DNA of 64,000 bases from Adenophora triphylla var. japonica (Eukaryota > Streptophyta > Magnoliopsida > Asterales > Campanulaceae). Positions 23,341 through 34,356 of the stretch are shown one piece after another; position 1 is the stretch's first letter; every line of letters starts with the position of its first letter. The notes beneath the pieces are model-generated. The model saw only the letters and a program-made list of their open reading frames with translations. It did no database searches and was not told the DNA's origin. The stretch is taken from contig JAFEMH010000074.1 of NCBI GenBank assembly GCA_022495995.1, positions 310,001 through 374,000 on the forward strand, in the 5' to 3' direction. The translations under genes and the position numbers were made by a program.

Positions 23341-23462
23341 TACAATACAACTTTAGACATAGTTAAGTACCTACTTTAATGGCGACAATAATAAATTAAT
23401 TGGTCTCTCATACAATTCAGCATAGTACCAAAAGGTTCAACATATACCAATCTTACCTACTA

Positions 23463-23761
23463 CTCCCTCTGTCCCGCCCGAAGTGTCTCAAAATGAGATC
23501 GGCGCGGGAATTAAGGAAACTGAGGTAAGAAAGAGAAAAAGATTAAGTGTTGTGAGTATGGAAAATTAAATAGGAGAGAGAATGAGGGGGAGGAATAGTT
23601 AGGAGAGAGAATGTTGTTAGTGTAAAAGTAAAGTATGAGAGAGAATGAGTGAGGTAGGAAGAGTATAAAAATAATAAAAACTTTCCATTTTGGGATTTAG
23701 ACACTTTAAATGGGACGCCCAAAAAAGGAAAGTTGAGACACTTCGAGCGGGACGGAGGGAG
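23463..23761. mobile_element. Stowaway-like MITE
   Basis: Begins CTCCCTCTGTCCCGCCCGAA and ends CGAGCGGGACGGAGGGAG. TA flanks both sides. 299 bp, inserted inside the Mutator-like element. Confidence 0.88.
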
Positions 23762-23807
23762 TAAAAGAAAATCATAAATATAAAATATTTTACTTCCACA
23801 TATATTT

Positions 23808-24002
23808 AACTCCGTCTCACTAGAAGTTACACTCTTTACCTCATTGATATCTCGTTAAAAATTACACTTTTTAAAATGAAAATTACACTTTCTAAATTGA
23901 ATTGTTTTAATACTTCTTTATTCAATAACTTCTAAATTGAATTGTTTTAATCCTCTAGTCCAAAATTAAAGTGTAATGTAATTATAGATGAAACGGAGAA
24001 AG
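23808..24002. mobile_element. Diverged Stowaway-like MITE
   Basis: Left end ACTCCGTCTCACTAGAAGTT and a right end GATGAAACGGAGAAAGTA are imperfect inverted partners. It lies about 45 bp after the previous MITE. Confidence 0.5.
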
Positions 24003-24392
24003 TATGAAACAATGTCATGAAACACGGTTAAAAAAAAAAAGTCAAGGAGGTTGCCCCTATGTAAGTCCGCCCATGCCTCTGTCTCTCTCTTCAAATCTGG
24101 TTTTGAAATCAGATTTGAATCTATGTTTGAAATCTGACTTAATTCTGCGTTTGAAAAATTTCAATTTTAATCTGGATTTAAAAAACAGATTTGAAACTGG
24201 GTATTGATTAAAGTTTGGAATTGGGGATTGATTTTATTTTGGATTTTGATTTTTGAATATGGGTTTTGTTTGAAATTTGAATTTTGAATCTAGGTTTTCT
24301 TTTGATTTTTGGGATGGTTGTGGTTATGGTGATAGTAGTTTATGGTGATGAAGTTGGACTAGTGGTGGGATGGTGGTGATGATGGTGGCGGC

Positions 24393-24873
24393 CAAGGCCG
24401 GCTCTCAGCATGTGCAAGAGGATCTTTTGTACAGGGACCAATTTTTTTGAAGGGCCTCAAATTTTGCATTTTTATTTTTTAGCCCTTGAAAATTTGTAAA
24501 ATTATTTCTAAAATCCTAAATTTCTAAAATTCTAAATGCATAAATTTGTATAGATTTAATTGTTATTATATATTATTCGTTCCATAATATTGTTACTTAT
24601 TTTCTTTGGGTGTCCCATGACAAATGATACTGTCCCAAAATGTGAATGAGATACACTTGTCACACTCACAACAAAAATCTTTCTAACTACTTTCTCTCCA
24701 CTACTTACTAACATACTCCCAGAACCCTTACATTTTCTTTATTTCTCGCGCATTCAATTTAAATAACCATTATTATGAGACAAAGAGAGTATGATTTTGT
24801 GCTTATTTTATTAAATATTGCGGCCCAATATTTAATTTTAGCACAGGGCCCCTTAATTATTGAGACGGGCCTG
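24393..24873. mobile_element. hAT-like non-autonomous element
   Basis: A 481-bp element with short inverted ends, CAAGGCCGGCTCTC and GAGACGGGCCTG. The 8-bp direct repeat GTGGCGGC flanks it at 24385-24392 and 24874-24881, the TSD size of the hAT superfamily. It has no coding capacity and contains a possible older MITE at 24576-24789. Confidence 0.72.
24576..24789. mobile_element. Degenerate Stowaway-like MITE (weak)
   Basis: TTCGTTCCATAATATTGTTA on the left and TTATGAGACAAAGAGAG on the right are loosely inverted, with TA beside the right end. Nested in the hAT-like element. Confidence 0.35.
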
Positions 24874-25280
24874 GTGGCGGCGGTGAGCTGGTTGCGGCAG
24901 TCAAGATGATGCGGGGATGGTATTGTGGTGAATAAATTTTTATTTCTTTTGAAGAAGGATAATATTAAAAAAAAAATCATAACATAAAAGGATACTTTTC
25001 TTAAATAGTTTAAAATATTTTCTTCACGTGAAAAGTAAATGCTTGCTTAAAAATGAAAAGTAAATACTAAAATATTTTTAATTGTATTTTATAAAGTATT
25101 TACGTTTTTTAGCATCTTAATTAGTATTTTTTTGGTTTAGAAATTTCTCATTTTAAATTTATTACTTTATCCGCTTTACGGTTATTATAATAAAATATCA
25201 TTTATTTTTATATTTAGGGATATTAATATTTTCTATTTTGGCTATTAATTTTCATTCAATTTGCATTAATACAACAATTA

Positions 25281-25908
25281 CGTAAAATCTAGGGAGAAAC
25301 GCGTTTCTCCATGAGTTATGGAGAAACGGGTTACGGGTATCCAGAACCTCTTGAAAGGATATCCAGAAACTTTTTGTATTGCCATGACCTTGTCCCATGG
25401 TTACTTCTGGATATCATTCTCAAAGGTTCTGGATATCCAGAACCCTTTGAAAGGATATCCAGAAGCTTATGAAAGTGATATCCAGAAACCTTCAAAATGA
25501 TATCCAGAAACTTTCAAAATGTTTCTGGATATTCATTTGATGATTTCTGGATATACATTTAAAGGTTTCACGGATATCCGAAACCTTCAAAATGAATATC
25601 CGTAAACTTTCAAAATATTTACGGATATTCATTTGATGGTTTCGGATATACATTTGAAGGTTTTCGGATATCCGGAAACCTTCAATAAGCAATTTACGGT
25701 CTTGGCCTTGGATTTGGCTTCAAATCTATTTTTTCTGGATATCCGCCCAAAAGCTTCTGGATATCCGTTCCAAAGCTTCTGGATATCCAGAACCCTTTGA
25801 GACTGATATCCAGAAATTTTCTTCTGGTTATCAAACGTATAGCTTCTGGCTATTAAAAACGCGTTTCTCCATAGTTATGGAGAAACGCGTTTCTCAGCAG
25901 ACCTACTC
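25281..25908. mobile_element. GATATCC-repeat element with palindromic ends and 9-bp TSD
   Basis: A 628-bp insertion in the right arm of the Mutator-like element, flanked by the direct repeat CAACAATTA (25272-25280 and 25909-25917). Near the left end is the perfect 18-bp palindrome GGAGAAACGCGTTTCTCC (25293-25310). Near the right end lies a hairpin with two perfect 16-bp arms and a 2-base loop (25858-25891). Between them about 18 copies of GGATATCC or near variants occur in both orientations, many followed by AGAAACYTTC. No open frame. The left arm of the Mutator-like element shows the uninterrupted sequence. Confidence 0.75.
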
Positions 25909-26465
25909 CAACAATTAAAGAGTTTTTGTTCAAAAATATCATCCATTAAATGACACGTGACTTGCACATGATCATTTAATGGATTTTTCTAACAAAACTA
26001 GTTAAAAACCCTAAAATGATAACAAAATTACAACTTTAGAGCCTAAATTGTAAATAGTGATAGAATAAGACCTAACTTAAGAACACCCCTAAACTTTGGG
26101 GCCCAATATGCAATTTCCCCATTGATAATTTCTTTGAAACGCCTTTCTTTTCTAAACCCTCCAAAGTACCTCTCTTGGTACTTTGTCATGCGTCTTATCC
26201 AAATAAATGAAATCCATATGCTATTCATTCCTTATATTCCTACACTTAGTTGTAACAAATGTTATAAATGTTTGCACGAATTCCTATTCTTGGTTGAATT
26301 CCTTTTGTAGCTTTCTAGCGTTATCGGCCATTAAGCTTAAGTCGCTTAGCTTTCACGGCTTGAATACATCAAAATTTGGTTACACCTTATTTCGTAATTT
26401 TATATGACTTAACTTTGGACGAGCTGCTAAGCATCATACACCGAGTTTCGGTATATCACTTAATA

Positions 26466-26710
26466 ATCCCTCCGTCCCACTTCACTTAATACTAATTTCC
26501 ATTTTGGTCCACCCCACTTCACTTGATACTACCCAAAATGACGAGTTTTTTAAACTCATGACACCAATCAAATTACTATTATTTCCACTCATTCTATCTC
26601 CTACTTTACTTTTCATACTCACAACAACTCCTTCCACTAATTATATCACCTATTTTTCCTTAAATTTTGTGCCAAAATTTTTGGTATCAAGTGAAGTGGG
26701 ACGGAAGGAG
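26466..26710. mobile_element. Stowaway-like MITE
   Basis: Left end ATCCCTCCGTCCCACTTCAC and right end GTGAAGTGGGACGGAAGGAG are inverted partners; TA lies beside both. It ends ten bases before a copia LTR begins. Confidence 0.8.
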
Positions 26711-26719
26711 TATGTGATG

Positions 26720-29401
26720 TGTTGGGATTTGGATCCTAAACCTACAAGGAAAAAGGGGGACTAAGTCGGAGGGATTTGTTGAGGTCAAAAAGGAGTTCAA
26801 ACCGGAGAAGGAGACTGAGCAGCGCCAGGCGGGCGCCTCATCTGGCCGAGGCGGGCGCCTCAAGGGCCGAGGCTGTGGCCGAGGTCCTTCCTTCGCGAGG
26901 CGGGCGCATGGAGGGCTTGGGGCGGGCGCCTCAAGCATGGCCGAGATTCTGGGTTTGATTTGTTTCCTTTGTTGATTAGAATTCTTCTTAAAATAGATTT
27001 AGGGTTTCCTTGTAACTATATAAGCATAATTTCGGCCTAGAACACATTGTAGCAACATATTAGAGAGACTAATAACATATTGGCTTGGCAATTGCCCCCG
27101 GACGTAGTTCACGAGTTGGTGAATGAACCGGGTAAACAACTCTTGTGTTCTTGTGTGTGATTGTTTCTTTCTTGTACGTGTGGGTGTGTTGATTTCTTTG
27201 TCTTGATTGCAAACGGAGAGCACCAATTTCACAACAACTGGTATCAGAGCCTGGTTCGGAGGATTCAAAATTCTTTCATTAGTTGATTAATTTTGAATCG
27301 CGTTCTTGGGGATTTTGGTGAAGCAATAAGATTTAAGACCCAAATCGAGAAATTCAATGCGTGAATTTTACGTTTTGGAAGACAAGGATTGAAGACTACC
27401 TTTATTGTAAGGATCTTCATAAGCCCTTGAAGGAGAAGCCCGAAGACATGTCACAAGGAGATTGGGAGACGTTGGATCGGAAGGCGTTAGGAGCGGTAAG
27501 GAGTGCCCTAACCGACGACGTTGCACGGAATGCTATGGAGGCCAAGACAACGGTGGAGTTGCTACAAACGGCTGTCGGACATGTATGAGAAGCCGTCGAA
27601 TATCAATAAGGTGCATTTGATAAAGAGGTTTGCGAATGCGAAGATGTCGAGGGGCAGATACGGCAAGTCATATCGGCAATTTCAAAGGTATGGTGGACCA
27701 ATTGAAAAGTGTTGATATTACTTTCTCCGATGAAGTGCTAGCTTGTTTTCTTCTAAAATCGTTGCTCGATAGTTGGGAGGTTACCGTCACAACGATTAGT
27801 ACGTCGAAAACGGCATTGGTGTATACGGAGGTTAGAGATCTCGTCCCGCAAGAGGAGTTGCGAAGGAAAGAGAAAAGGGGAGAATCGTCCGTAGATGGGG
27901 CCGCACTTAGGGTGGAGAGAAAAAGGGGCGGACCTAAGGGGAAAAAGGTCAAGTGCTACAATTGTGGTGAATTGGGGCACATCGATTATATTTGTCAGGG
28001 AAAAGGTGGTTGTGCTAACGTGGTGGATGATGGTGGTGATGTATTAATCCTGGGGAGGAGCAAATGGGTGAAGATTGGGTGTTGGATTCTCGGAGCTTCT
28101 TGTCATGCTAGTGGGGATGCGGAATCAATGAGGCGTTACAAAACCGAGATTTTGGGGTTCTCTATCTTGGTGATGGTCAACCATTCAAGATCAAAGGTAA
28201 GGGGGATGTAATGATGAAGACACCTAATGGGGCCGTTTTTACAACTACACGACGTGATGCATGTTCCGGATTTGAGGAGAAGGGTGATTTCGTGGGACAA
28301 CTTGACAGTGAAGGGTACGGTGTTTCTTTCATTCAGCGGGTCTCTGGGAAGTCACAAAAGGGGCTAAGGTGTTGGCTCGTAGGGTTAAGGGGAAGATATT
28401 GTACTCTACCTACAATGTCGTTTTCGTTCCGGTGGGAGCAAGAGGCTTAAGAACCGGCCTGTTGGTGTAAAAAGGGGAGACATCAAGAAACGGTATGTTG
28501 GGGAGGACACAAAGTTGATCAACGCGGTGTGGATGTCCAAGGGCCCTAACAGAGAGCGGATTCAGACCAAGAATAGTCGATGCAAGAAACAAGGTGTGTC
28601 CAAGTTTCAAGGGGAGGCATTGCGAGGAAGGTGGGTCTGGAGGGAGAAGGCGAAGTTAGACTTGCGGGGAGAAATCAAGGTAGAAGCTGATTTGGGGAGG
28701 CAAGAACGATCTAACACGGGGAGGTTGAATCGTCGCTTGGTTTCAACTCGCCTTAGTACTTGAGGAGAGGTGAGGTAGTGTCAAGCCAATATGGATGAGG
28801 GGAAAATGTGTTCGAAGGTCTTTACTCCGTGGTGGGAGTTAATGGGTGATTCTATGTTTGTTAGTTTAGTCTCCGGTGGGAGATTGTTGGGATTTGGATC
28901 CTAAACCTACAAGGAAAAAGGGGGACTAAGTCGGAGGGATTTGTTGAGGTCAAAAAGGAGTTCAAACCGGAGAAGGAGACTGAGCAGCGCCAGGCGGGCG
29001 CCTCATCTGGCCGAGGCGGGCGCCTCAAGGGCCGAGGCTGTGGCCGAGGTCCTTCCTTCGCGAGGCGGGCGCATGGAGGGCTTGGGGCGGGCGCCTCAAG
29101 CATGGCCGAGATTCTGGGTTTGATTTGTTTCCTTTGTTGATTAGAATTCTTCTTAAAATAGATTTAGGGTTTCCTTGTAACTATATAAGCATAATTTCGG
29201 CCTAGAACACATTGTAGCAACATATTAGAGAGACTAATAACATATTGGCTTGGCAATTGCCCCCGGACGTAGTTCACGAGTTGGTGAATGAACCGGGTAA
29301 ACAACTCTTGTGTTCTTGTGTGTGATTGTTTCTTTCTTGTACGTGTGGGTGTGTTGATTTCTTTGTCTTGATTGCAAACGGAGAGCACCAATTTCACAAC
29401 A
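26720..29401 (+). mobile_element. Short non-autonomous copia element (gag-protease only), copy 1
   Basis: A 2682-bp element with two 517-bp LTRs (26720-27236 and 28885-29401) that look identical by eye, ends TGTTGGG and CACAACA, and the TSD TGATG on both sides. The primer site TGGTATCAGAGCC (initiator tRNA-Met) follows the 5' LTR and a purine-rich CCGGTGGGAGAT precedes the 3' LTR. The interior codes only gag, a CCHC knuckle and a protease remnant; there is no integrase, RT or RNase H. This matches the class called TR-GAG. It must have moved using proteins from another element. Confidence 0.92.
27330..28460 (+). pseudogene. Copia gag-protease region, frameshifted
   Basis: Gag pieces in changing frames: NFTFWKTRIEDYLYCKDLHK, then after a frameshift near 27580 and another near 27660 the DQLKSVDITFSDEVLACFLL part. 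A CCHC knuckle CYNCGELGHIDYICQ follows and then a protease-like CWILGASCHAS in which the usual DSG/DTG motif is lost. The start methionine region is also changed (CGTGAATTTT instead of GGTGTGAATTTC). A sister copy on minus at 38122-39377 keeps more of the frame. Not translatable as a whole. Confidence 0.85.
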
Positions 29402-29815
29402 TGATGTACCATAATCCCACATTAGAAATATGTGAGAATTTAGTTTTCTATATAAGAGGCTCATACACTACTAATAAGCATCAAATCATCCATTTGACTT
29501 TTGAAGGCCTGTGATATGCTGTGGTTAACCTAAATGAAGAGGTGATTAGTGGGGTTAATGTGTGGTGCCTGCGTAGTGGGACGGGCTTCGGGCTCAAGTC
29601 GTTACAAATGAGGAAGTATGTGATATCCTTAATCCCACATTGAAAATATGTGGGAATTTAATGTGCTATATAGAATGCTCATACACTACTACTATGTATT
29701 AAATCATCCATTGGACTTATGAAGGCATGTGGTTAACCCAAATGAGGAAGTGCTTTAGTGGGGCCAGTGTGTGGTGCTTGCATGGCAGGTCGGGCCTCAG
29801 GCTCGAGTCGTTACA
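29402..29815 (+). repeat. Tandem pair of ~200-bp TRIM-like repeats
   Basis: Two similar units follow each other. Each has AATCCCACATT(A/G)(A/G)AAATATG, a TATA-like CTATATA, CTCATACACTACTA, a G-rich part with GTGTGGTGC, and CGAGTCGTTACAAA or CAAGTCGTTACAAA at the end. They have the look of short LTR-type repeats; no open frame and no assignment to a named family. Confidence 0.45.
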
Positions 29816-30298
29816 AAATACTTCCATGAAAACTCTATGTGCATCTCCTTAAACTTTGTGCTTTTTGTACTGAATTTTGCACAGTGAAATGTCTTGAAAT
29901 CTGGATTATTATTAGCATCTTCCTGGATATGAATCAATTGGTATTACTACCTTTGTCTCAAAATGATTTTTTTTTCTCTCTTCAGGCTGATCAACAAACA
30001 AAAACAATCACTTTGAAACAGATGGAGTAGGTGGGAGTTAAATACCAACAGCTGGTTTAAGTGCTAAGAATGGATATGTTTGGCAGTCTGCTTAGAAATG
30101 CTTAAAGATATAAACAGGTACGAAACTTCAACAAATTAGCTTATCTTACATGCTATCATTCTATATGTCGAGACACGTTGGAAACATGTTTTTGAGCCAA
30201 GGGGTTAACCATAATGAGAGGGGTCGTAGAACTGGTGGCTATAATGAACTCTGGATGATTAGTTGGAAAACAAAACCATGTGATTTTTCACATGTTAT

Positions 30299-30385
30299 TG
30301 TCTCACTTTCCTTTGTCCTAATGCCCCATCATGCATCAGTCATTCCAAATTGAAAGAATTGCATGTGTTAGAAACATCTATAAGT
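30299..30385 (+). promoter_or_regulatory. SAUR promoter: auxin element and TATA box
   Basis: TGTCTC at 30299-30304 and TATAAGT at 30379-30385, spaced as in the 9-19 kb copies, which shows that this distant gene kept the same promoter design. Confidence 0.6.
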
Positions 30386-30515
30386 ACCCACAAAGATTGA
30401 TCTCATTAAAAACACAAATTCTTACAAAATAATCTAAAGAACAGTTCCAACTCAAATTCCTTTTACATATTCTTTTCTTTATTGTTGAATCCTTGGAATT
30501 TATCACTAAAAAATC

Positions 30516-30818
30516 ATGGGTATTCGCATGCCTCGAAGTCTTCTTGCTAAGAAGATTCTTAGAAGGTCCTCAGTTAACGAATACCACACAACACCCACAG
30601 CCATAGATGTCCCTAAAGGGTATTTTGCAGTTTACGTGGGGGAGCAAGAAAAGAAACGATTTGTGATTCCAGTATCTTTCTTGAGTCATCCTTTATTCCA
30701 AGAATTGTTAAGTCAAGCTGAGGAAGAATATGGATTTGATCACCCAATGGGTGGCTTGACAATTCCTTGCAGCGAGGATATATTCATTGATGTCACTTCT
30801 TGCTTGAGCAGGTTATAA
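30516..30818 (+). CDS. SAUR family auxin-responsive protein (type A, copy 5)
   Basis: 100-aa SAUR with [20 protein letters not shown] at the start and the full domain ([60 protein letters not shown]). It is more diverged than copies 2-4, so it split off earlier. It lies about 10 kb from the main cluster because the Mutator-like and copia insertions came in between. Auxin-driven growth role is inferred from the family. Confidence 0.95.
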   Translation: MGIRMPRSLLAKKILRRSSVNEYHTTPTAIDVPKGYFAVYVGEQEKKRFVIPVSFLSHPLFQELLSQAEEEYGFDHPMGGLTIPCSEDIFIDVTSCLSRL

Positions 30819-31119
30819 ATCAAAAGTTTAGCTACTCAATTTTGTAAACCAACTAGAAAGGAAAGCTGTAAATAGTAATTTTTTGGAGCTTTTTCTGACT
30901 TTCGCTTGTAAATTTTGAAGCAAATGTAAAAGAATTCCTTCTCTTAGACGAAATCATTATCACAGATTCTGAGTTACTTTGTCTGTAATAACAACTTGAT
31001 TTTTGACTTAAACAAACATGTGTGATTTCACCAAAAGGGAGTAAGCCACACATGTTTTTGGTATTAGTGAACATGTCAGGTGTATTCTTGATTATAGACT
31101 GATCTTAAACTTAGGTTTT

Positions 31120-31195
31120 TTAAATCAAGCTAGAACAATTTGGCTTTGATGGTCATGCTATCAAGAGGAGACCTATTCATTGATCTCATAACTTC
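31120..31195 (+). pseudogene. SAUR C-terminal relic downstream of copy 5
   Basis: Words for a SAUR end remain (TTTGGCTTTGATGG for FGFDG, AGAGGAGACCTATTCATTGA for RGDLFID, CTCATAACTTCTTA). It corresponds to the relic at 12360-12455, so both units descend from one duplicated segment. Confidence 0.45.
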
Positions 31196-31628
31196 TTACT
31201 CCCTCCGTCCCTTAGTGAATGTCGAAAATGAAGAATTTGATAAAAGAGAACAGAAAAGAAAGCAATTTTTGTTGTATATTCCATTGAATGAAAAGAGATA
31301 TATATACAAGAGCTCAAGGCTATTCTAATTCTAAAGGTACATTGATTTAATTTAAGATTGTTCATGAACTGAAGTGGAAGAGACGAAGGCACTGACTGTT
31401 GATAACAGTGTGAGGCAGGCGCACGGCGAAGGGGGAGGCGGCCGCCTGGGCCACAGCAAAACAGGATGGAGCCTCGGCTGGTGAGGCGGTCGCATGAAGA
31501 AGAGGGAGGCGGGCGCCTCGCGTTGTGGAGAAACAGGCTTAGAGCTTCTGTCGGTGAGGCGGACGCATGAAGAAGAGGGAGGCGGGCGCCTCGTGTAGGT
31601 GAGAAGTTTCGATTCTTAACACTCCCCC

Positions 31629-33041
31629 TCAAGTTGGCGCATGTAAGTTTCGAATGCCCAACTTGCCAACTAAGAACCGGAAACGTTCCGTGCCCAACGC
31701 CTTAGTGAATAGATCAGCCACTTGATCATCAGTGGAAATTTTGCATGGGGAAATGATGCCGGAAGCAACTCGTTCACGAACAAAATAACAATCCATTTCC
31801 ACGTGTTTAGTACGTTCATGGAACACGGGGTTATTAGCAATATAAATGGCCGCCTGATTGTCACAAAAAAGTGTAGTGGCATGGGATTGTGGTGCTTCAA
31901 TATCTTGAAGTAACCAACGTAACCATAGAAGCTCACTAACTGTAGACGCCATGGCTCGATATTCTGCCTCAGCAGACGAACGAGAAACAACGGATTGTTT
32001 CTTAGTACGCCAAGAAATGGGTGCACCTCCAAGAGACATGAAATAGCCCGTGCAAGATCGCCTAGTCATAGGGCAGCCTCCCCAATCGGCGTCACAATAT
32101 GCCTCAAGAACCAAGCCACCATCTGATGGAAGAAACAACCCTTGACCTGCGGTATTTTTGAGGTATCTGAGAACACGAAAGGCTGCATTCAAATGGCTTC
32201 TTCGCGGAGCTGAAAGAAACTGACTCAAGACGTTAACTGAGTACTGTATGTCTGGTCGAGTCACAGTTAAGTAGAGAAGACGTCCAACAAGTCTACGAAA
32301 CTGAGGAGCATCAACGAGAGGAGAGTCATCTGAGTGAGCAAGATGTAAATTCTGTTCCATGGGAAATGTGCTAGGGCGGCCACCTTGCAGCCCACTCTCT
32401 TCCAAAATATCCAACGTATACTTTCTTTGACTAAGCACCATACCTTCCTTGGAACGAGCGACCTCTATCCCAAGGAAATATTTGAGTTTTCCTAGGTCCT
32501 TGATGCTAAATTTTGCATCCAAGTAAGACTTGACTTGCTCGATCTTGTTCTCATTGTTCCCTACTAACAAGACGTCATCAACATAAATTAGAGCAGCCAC
32601 ATAGCAATTACCTCGCTTGAAAATAAAGAGAGAATGATCTGCTCGGGATTGGCGGAATCCTATTTCAAGGAGGGCCTTTGTGAATTTGTGATACCAATTT
32701 CTAGAGGCTTGACGAAGCCCATAAAGTGACTTGTGTAACTTGCACACTCGTTGGTCACCATCCTTAGCAAACCCTTGAGGCACCTTCATGTACACATCTT
32801 CTTGCAAATCACCATGTAAAAATGCATTATTGACATCGAGTTGATGCACAATCCACTCTTTCTTGGTCAAGCATACCAATAAACTCCGCATAGTTACCAA
32901 CTTGGCTACGGGTGCGAAGGTCTCGTGATAATCAATGCCCTCGACTTGGGTAAAGCCCTTCGCAACTAATCTGGCCTTATAGCGTTCCACACTTCCATCG
33001 GGCTTATACTTTATCTTGTAAACCCATTTGGAGTCAACCAC
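31629..33041 (-). pseudogene. Copia reverse transcriptase and RNase H
   Basis: An open frame of 470 residues that starts inside the RT domain: WVYKIKYKPDGSVERYKARL, QLDVNNAFLHGDLQEDVYM, the catalytic YVDDVLLVG near residue 175, then RNase H with YCDADWGGC and SRSSAEAEYRAMAS. It ends eight bases before the 3' LTR. The domain is unbroken but is only the last part of a polyprotein whose upstream parts are out of frame. Confidence 0.88.
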
Positions 33042-34356
33042 TTTCTTTCCGGAGGCAAAGTCTCAAGTGTCCATGTCCCATTTTGTTCGAGAGCAAGGAT
33101 CTCCTTCTTCATTGCATCCCTCCATTCAACATGTTTAACGCTCGATGATAATATTTAGGCTCATCACGTGAAGTGATGGCCGCCAAGAAAGCTTTATGAT
33201 TAGGTGAAAAACGATCATAATTTACAAAGTTAGCTAGGGGATATACCGCCGAGGATTCTGATTGTGGAGCCGGAGACGGATGGTCTATAGAACCAGTAAG
33301 GTAACAACGTAGTCCTCAAGATGCTTTGGTTGTTTCTTGGGTCGATCACTCCGCCTTGGTTCAAGAACTTGGGGTTGAACATTTGTTTGCTCAGCTTGGA
33401 TTCTCGCACACCGACCGATCAATAAGCCGTTCATCCGGGAGAGTCAGCCGCTGTTCGATGGTCTCTGTTCATGTGATTGCTCACCCGATTGAGCACTGGC
33501 CGATTCATCAAAGGATCACCTTGCTCCTCCGAGTCAAACAACGGCGAGGTTCATCCTCCCACCAAATTCTCTCCTTACAAATGTAATCTTTCACGGGGCA
33601 ACTTGGCACCATGTTCTTGAATGGGAAAACTGTCTCGACAAATCTTACATCACGAGAAGTGTAAATGCATTTCGCTTCAAGATCAAACATTCTCGTAACC
33701 CTTCCGAGAATGAGGGTAACCAACAAAGATACAAGGTCGTCCCCGAGCATCAAACTTATCTCCCCTTTCCTATTATCCTTGGCATAAGCAAGACAACCAA
33801 AAGAACGAAAATGCTCATAATTCGGTCTTTTTCCGAACAGACTTCGAAAGGGGTTTTATTTTGTAAAAGTTTGGTGGGTAGCCTATTTATGATGTAGGTT
33901 GCGCTTAAAACACATTCTCCCCAAAATTTGTTTGGTAAACCCGCTTCAAAACGTAGAGCTCTAGCAACTTCCAAAATGTGCCTATGTTTACGTTCTACCA
34001 CCCCATTTTGTTGAGGTGTGTCCGTACAAGAGGTCTCAAGAAGCATGCCATGCCCATGAAAATATTCTAACATTCGTTGTGATTGAAATTCAAAGCCATT
34101 ATCACTACGAACCCTTTTAACTTGTGTGCCAAATTGGGTGTGAATCATGTTACGTATCAGGGTCAAGTAGTGATAAACATCGAGACTTATACTTCATTAA
34201 AAACACCCAAACACCACGACTAAAATCATCAACAATAGACAAAAAATATCGTGCACCCGAGAGAGATGATGTTTTATAGGCACCCCAAATGTCGCAATGA
34301 ATGAGATCAAAACAAGAAGTAGTCTGAATAGTGCTTAAGGAAAAAGGAAGTCTCGG
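33042..34356 (-). pseudogene. Copia integrase region, broken
   Basis: The integrase core remains in one frame at 33756-34166 with VRSDNGFEFQS and TPQQNGVVERKHRHIL, which hold the second catalytic Asp and the Glu. The segment from 34.17 to 34.36 kb and that from 33.04 to 33.75 kb are shifted and carry stops. Confidence 0.8.

Larger units (their letters stand above)
22669..26120. mobile_element. Mutator-like element with long inverted ends
   Basis: A 3452-bp element from GGAGAAATTGCATTTTGGGC to the inverted end GCCCAATATGCAATTTCCCC. The direct repeat ATTGATAAT flanks it at 22660-22668 and 26121-26129, the 9-bp TSD usual for the Mutator superfamily. The inverted ends extend about 250 bp (22669-22920 against 25236-26120 minus an insertion). 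No transposase frame was found, so it is non-autonomous. It carries a MITE, a hAT-like element and a GATATCC-rich element. Interior stretches such as 22975-23225 and 24300-24390 are of unknown origin and could be captured host DNA. Confidence 0.82.

Noticed and set aside
25281..25908. GATATCC array as a CRISPR array or satellite
   Set aside because: Units vary in spacing and orientation, there are no spacers of constant size, the genome is a plant, and TSDs show an inserted element.
26776..26958. Repeated 60-82 codon frames in the GC-rich LTR segment (also near 28941, 37550, 39713)
   Set aside because: They lie inside U3 of the gag-only element, overlap on both strands and have low-complexity Arg/Pro/Ala composition caused by the GC-rich motif; no leader or domain.
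27330..28460. Domesticated gag gene
   Set aside because: Several frameshifts, intact LTRs with TSD and a sister element show an ordinary recent retroelement rather than a host gene.
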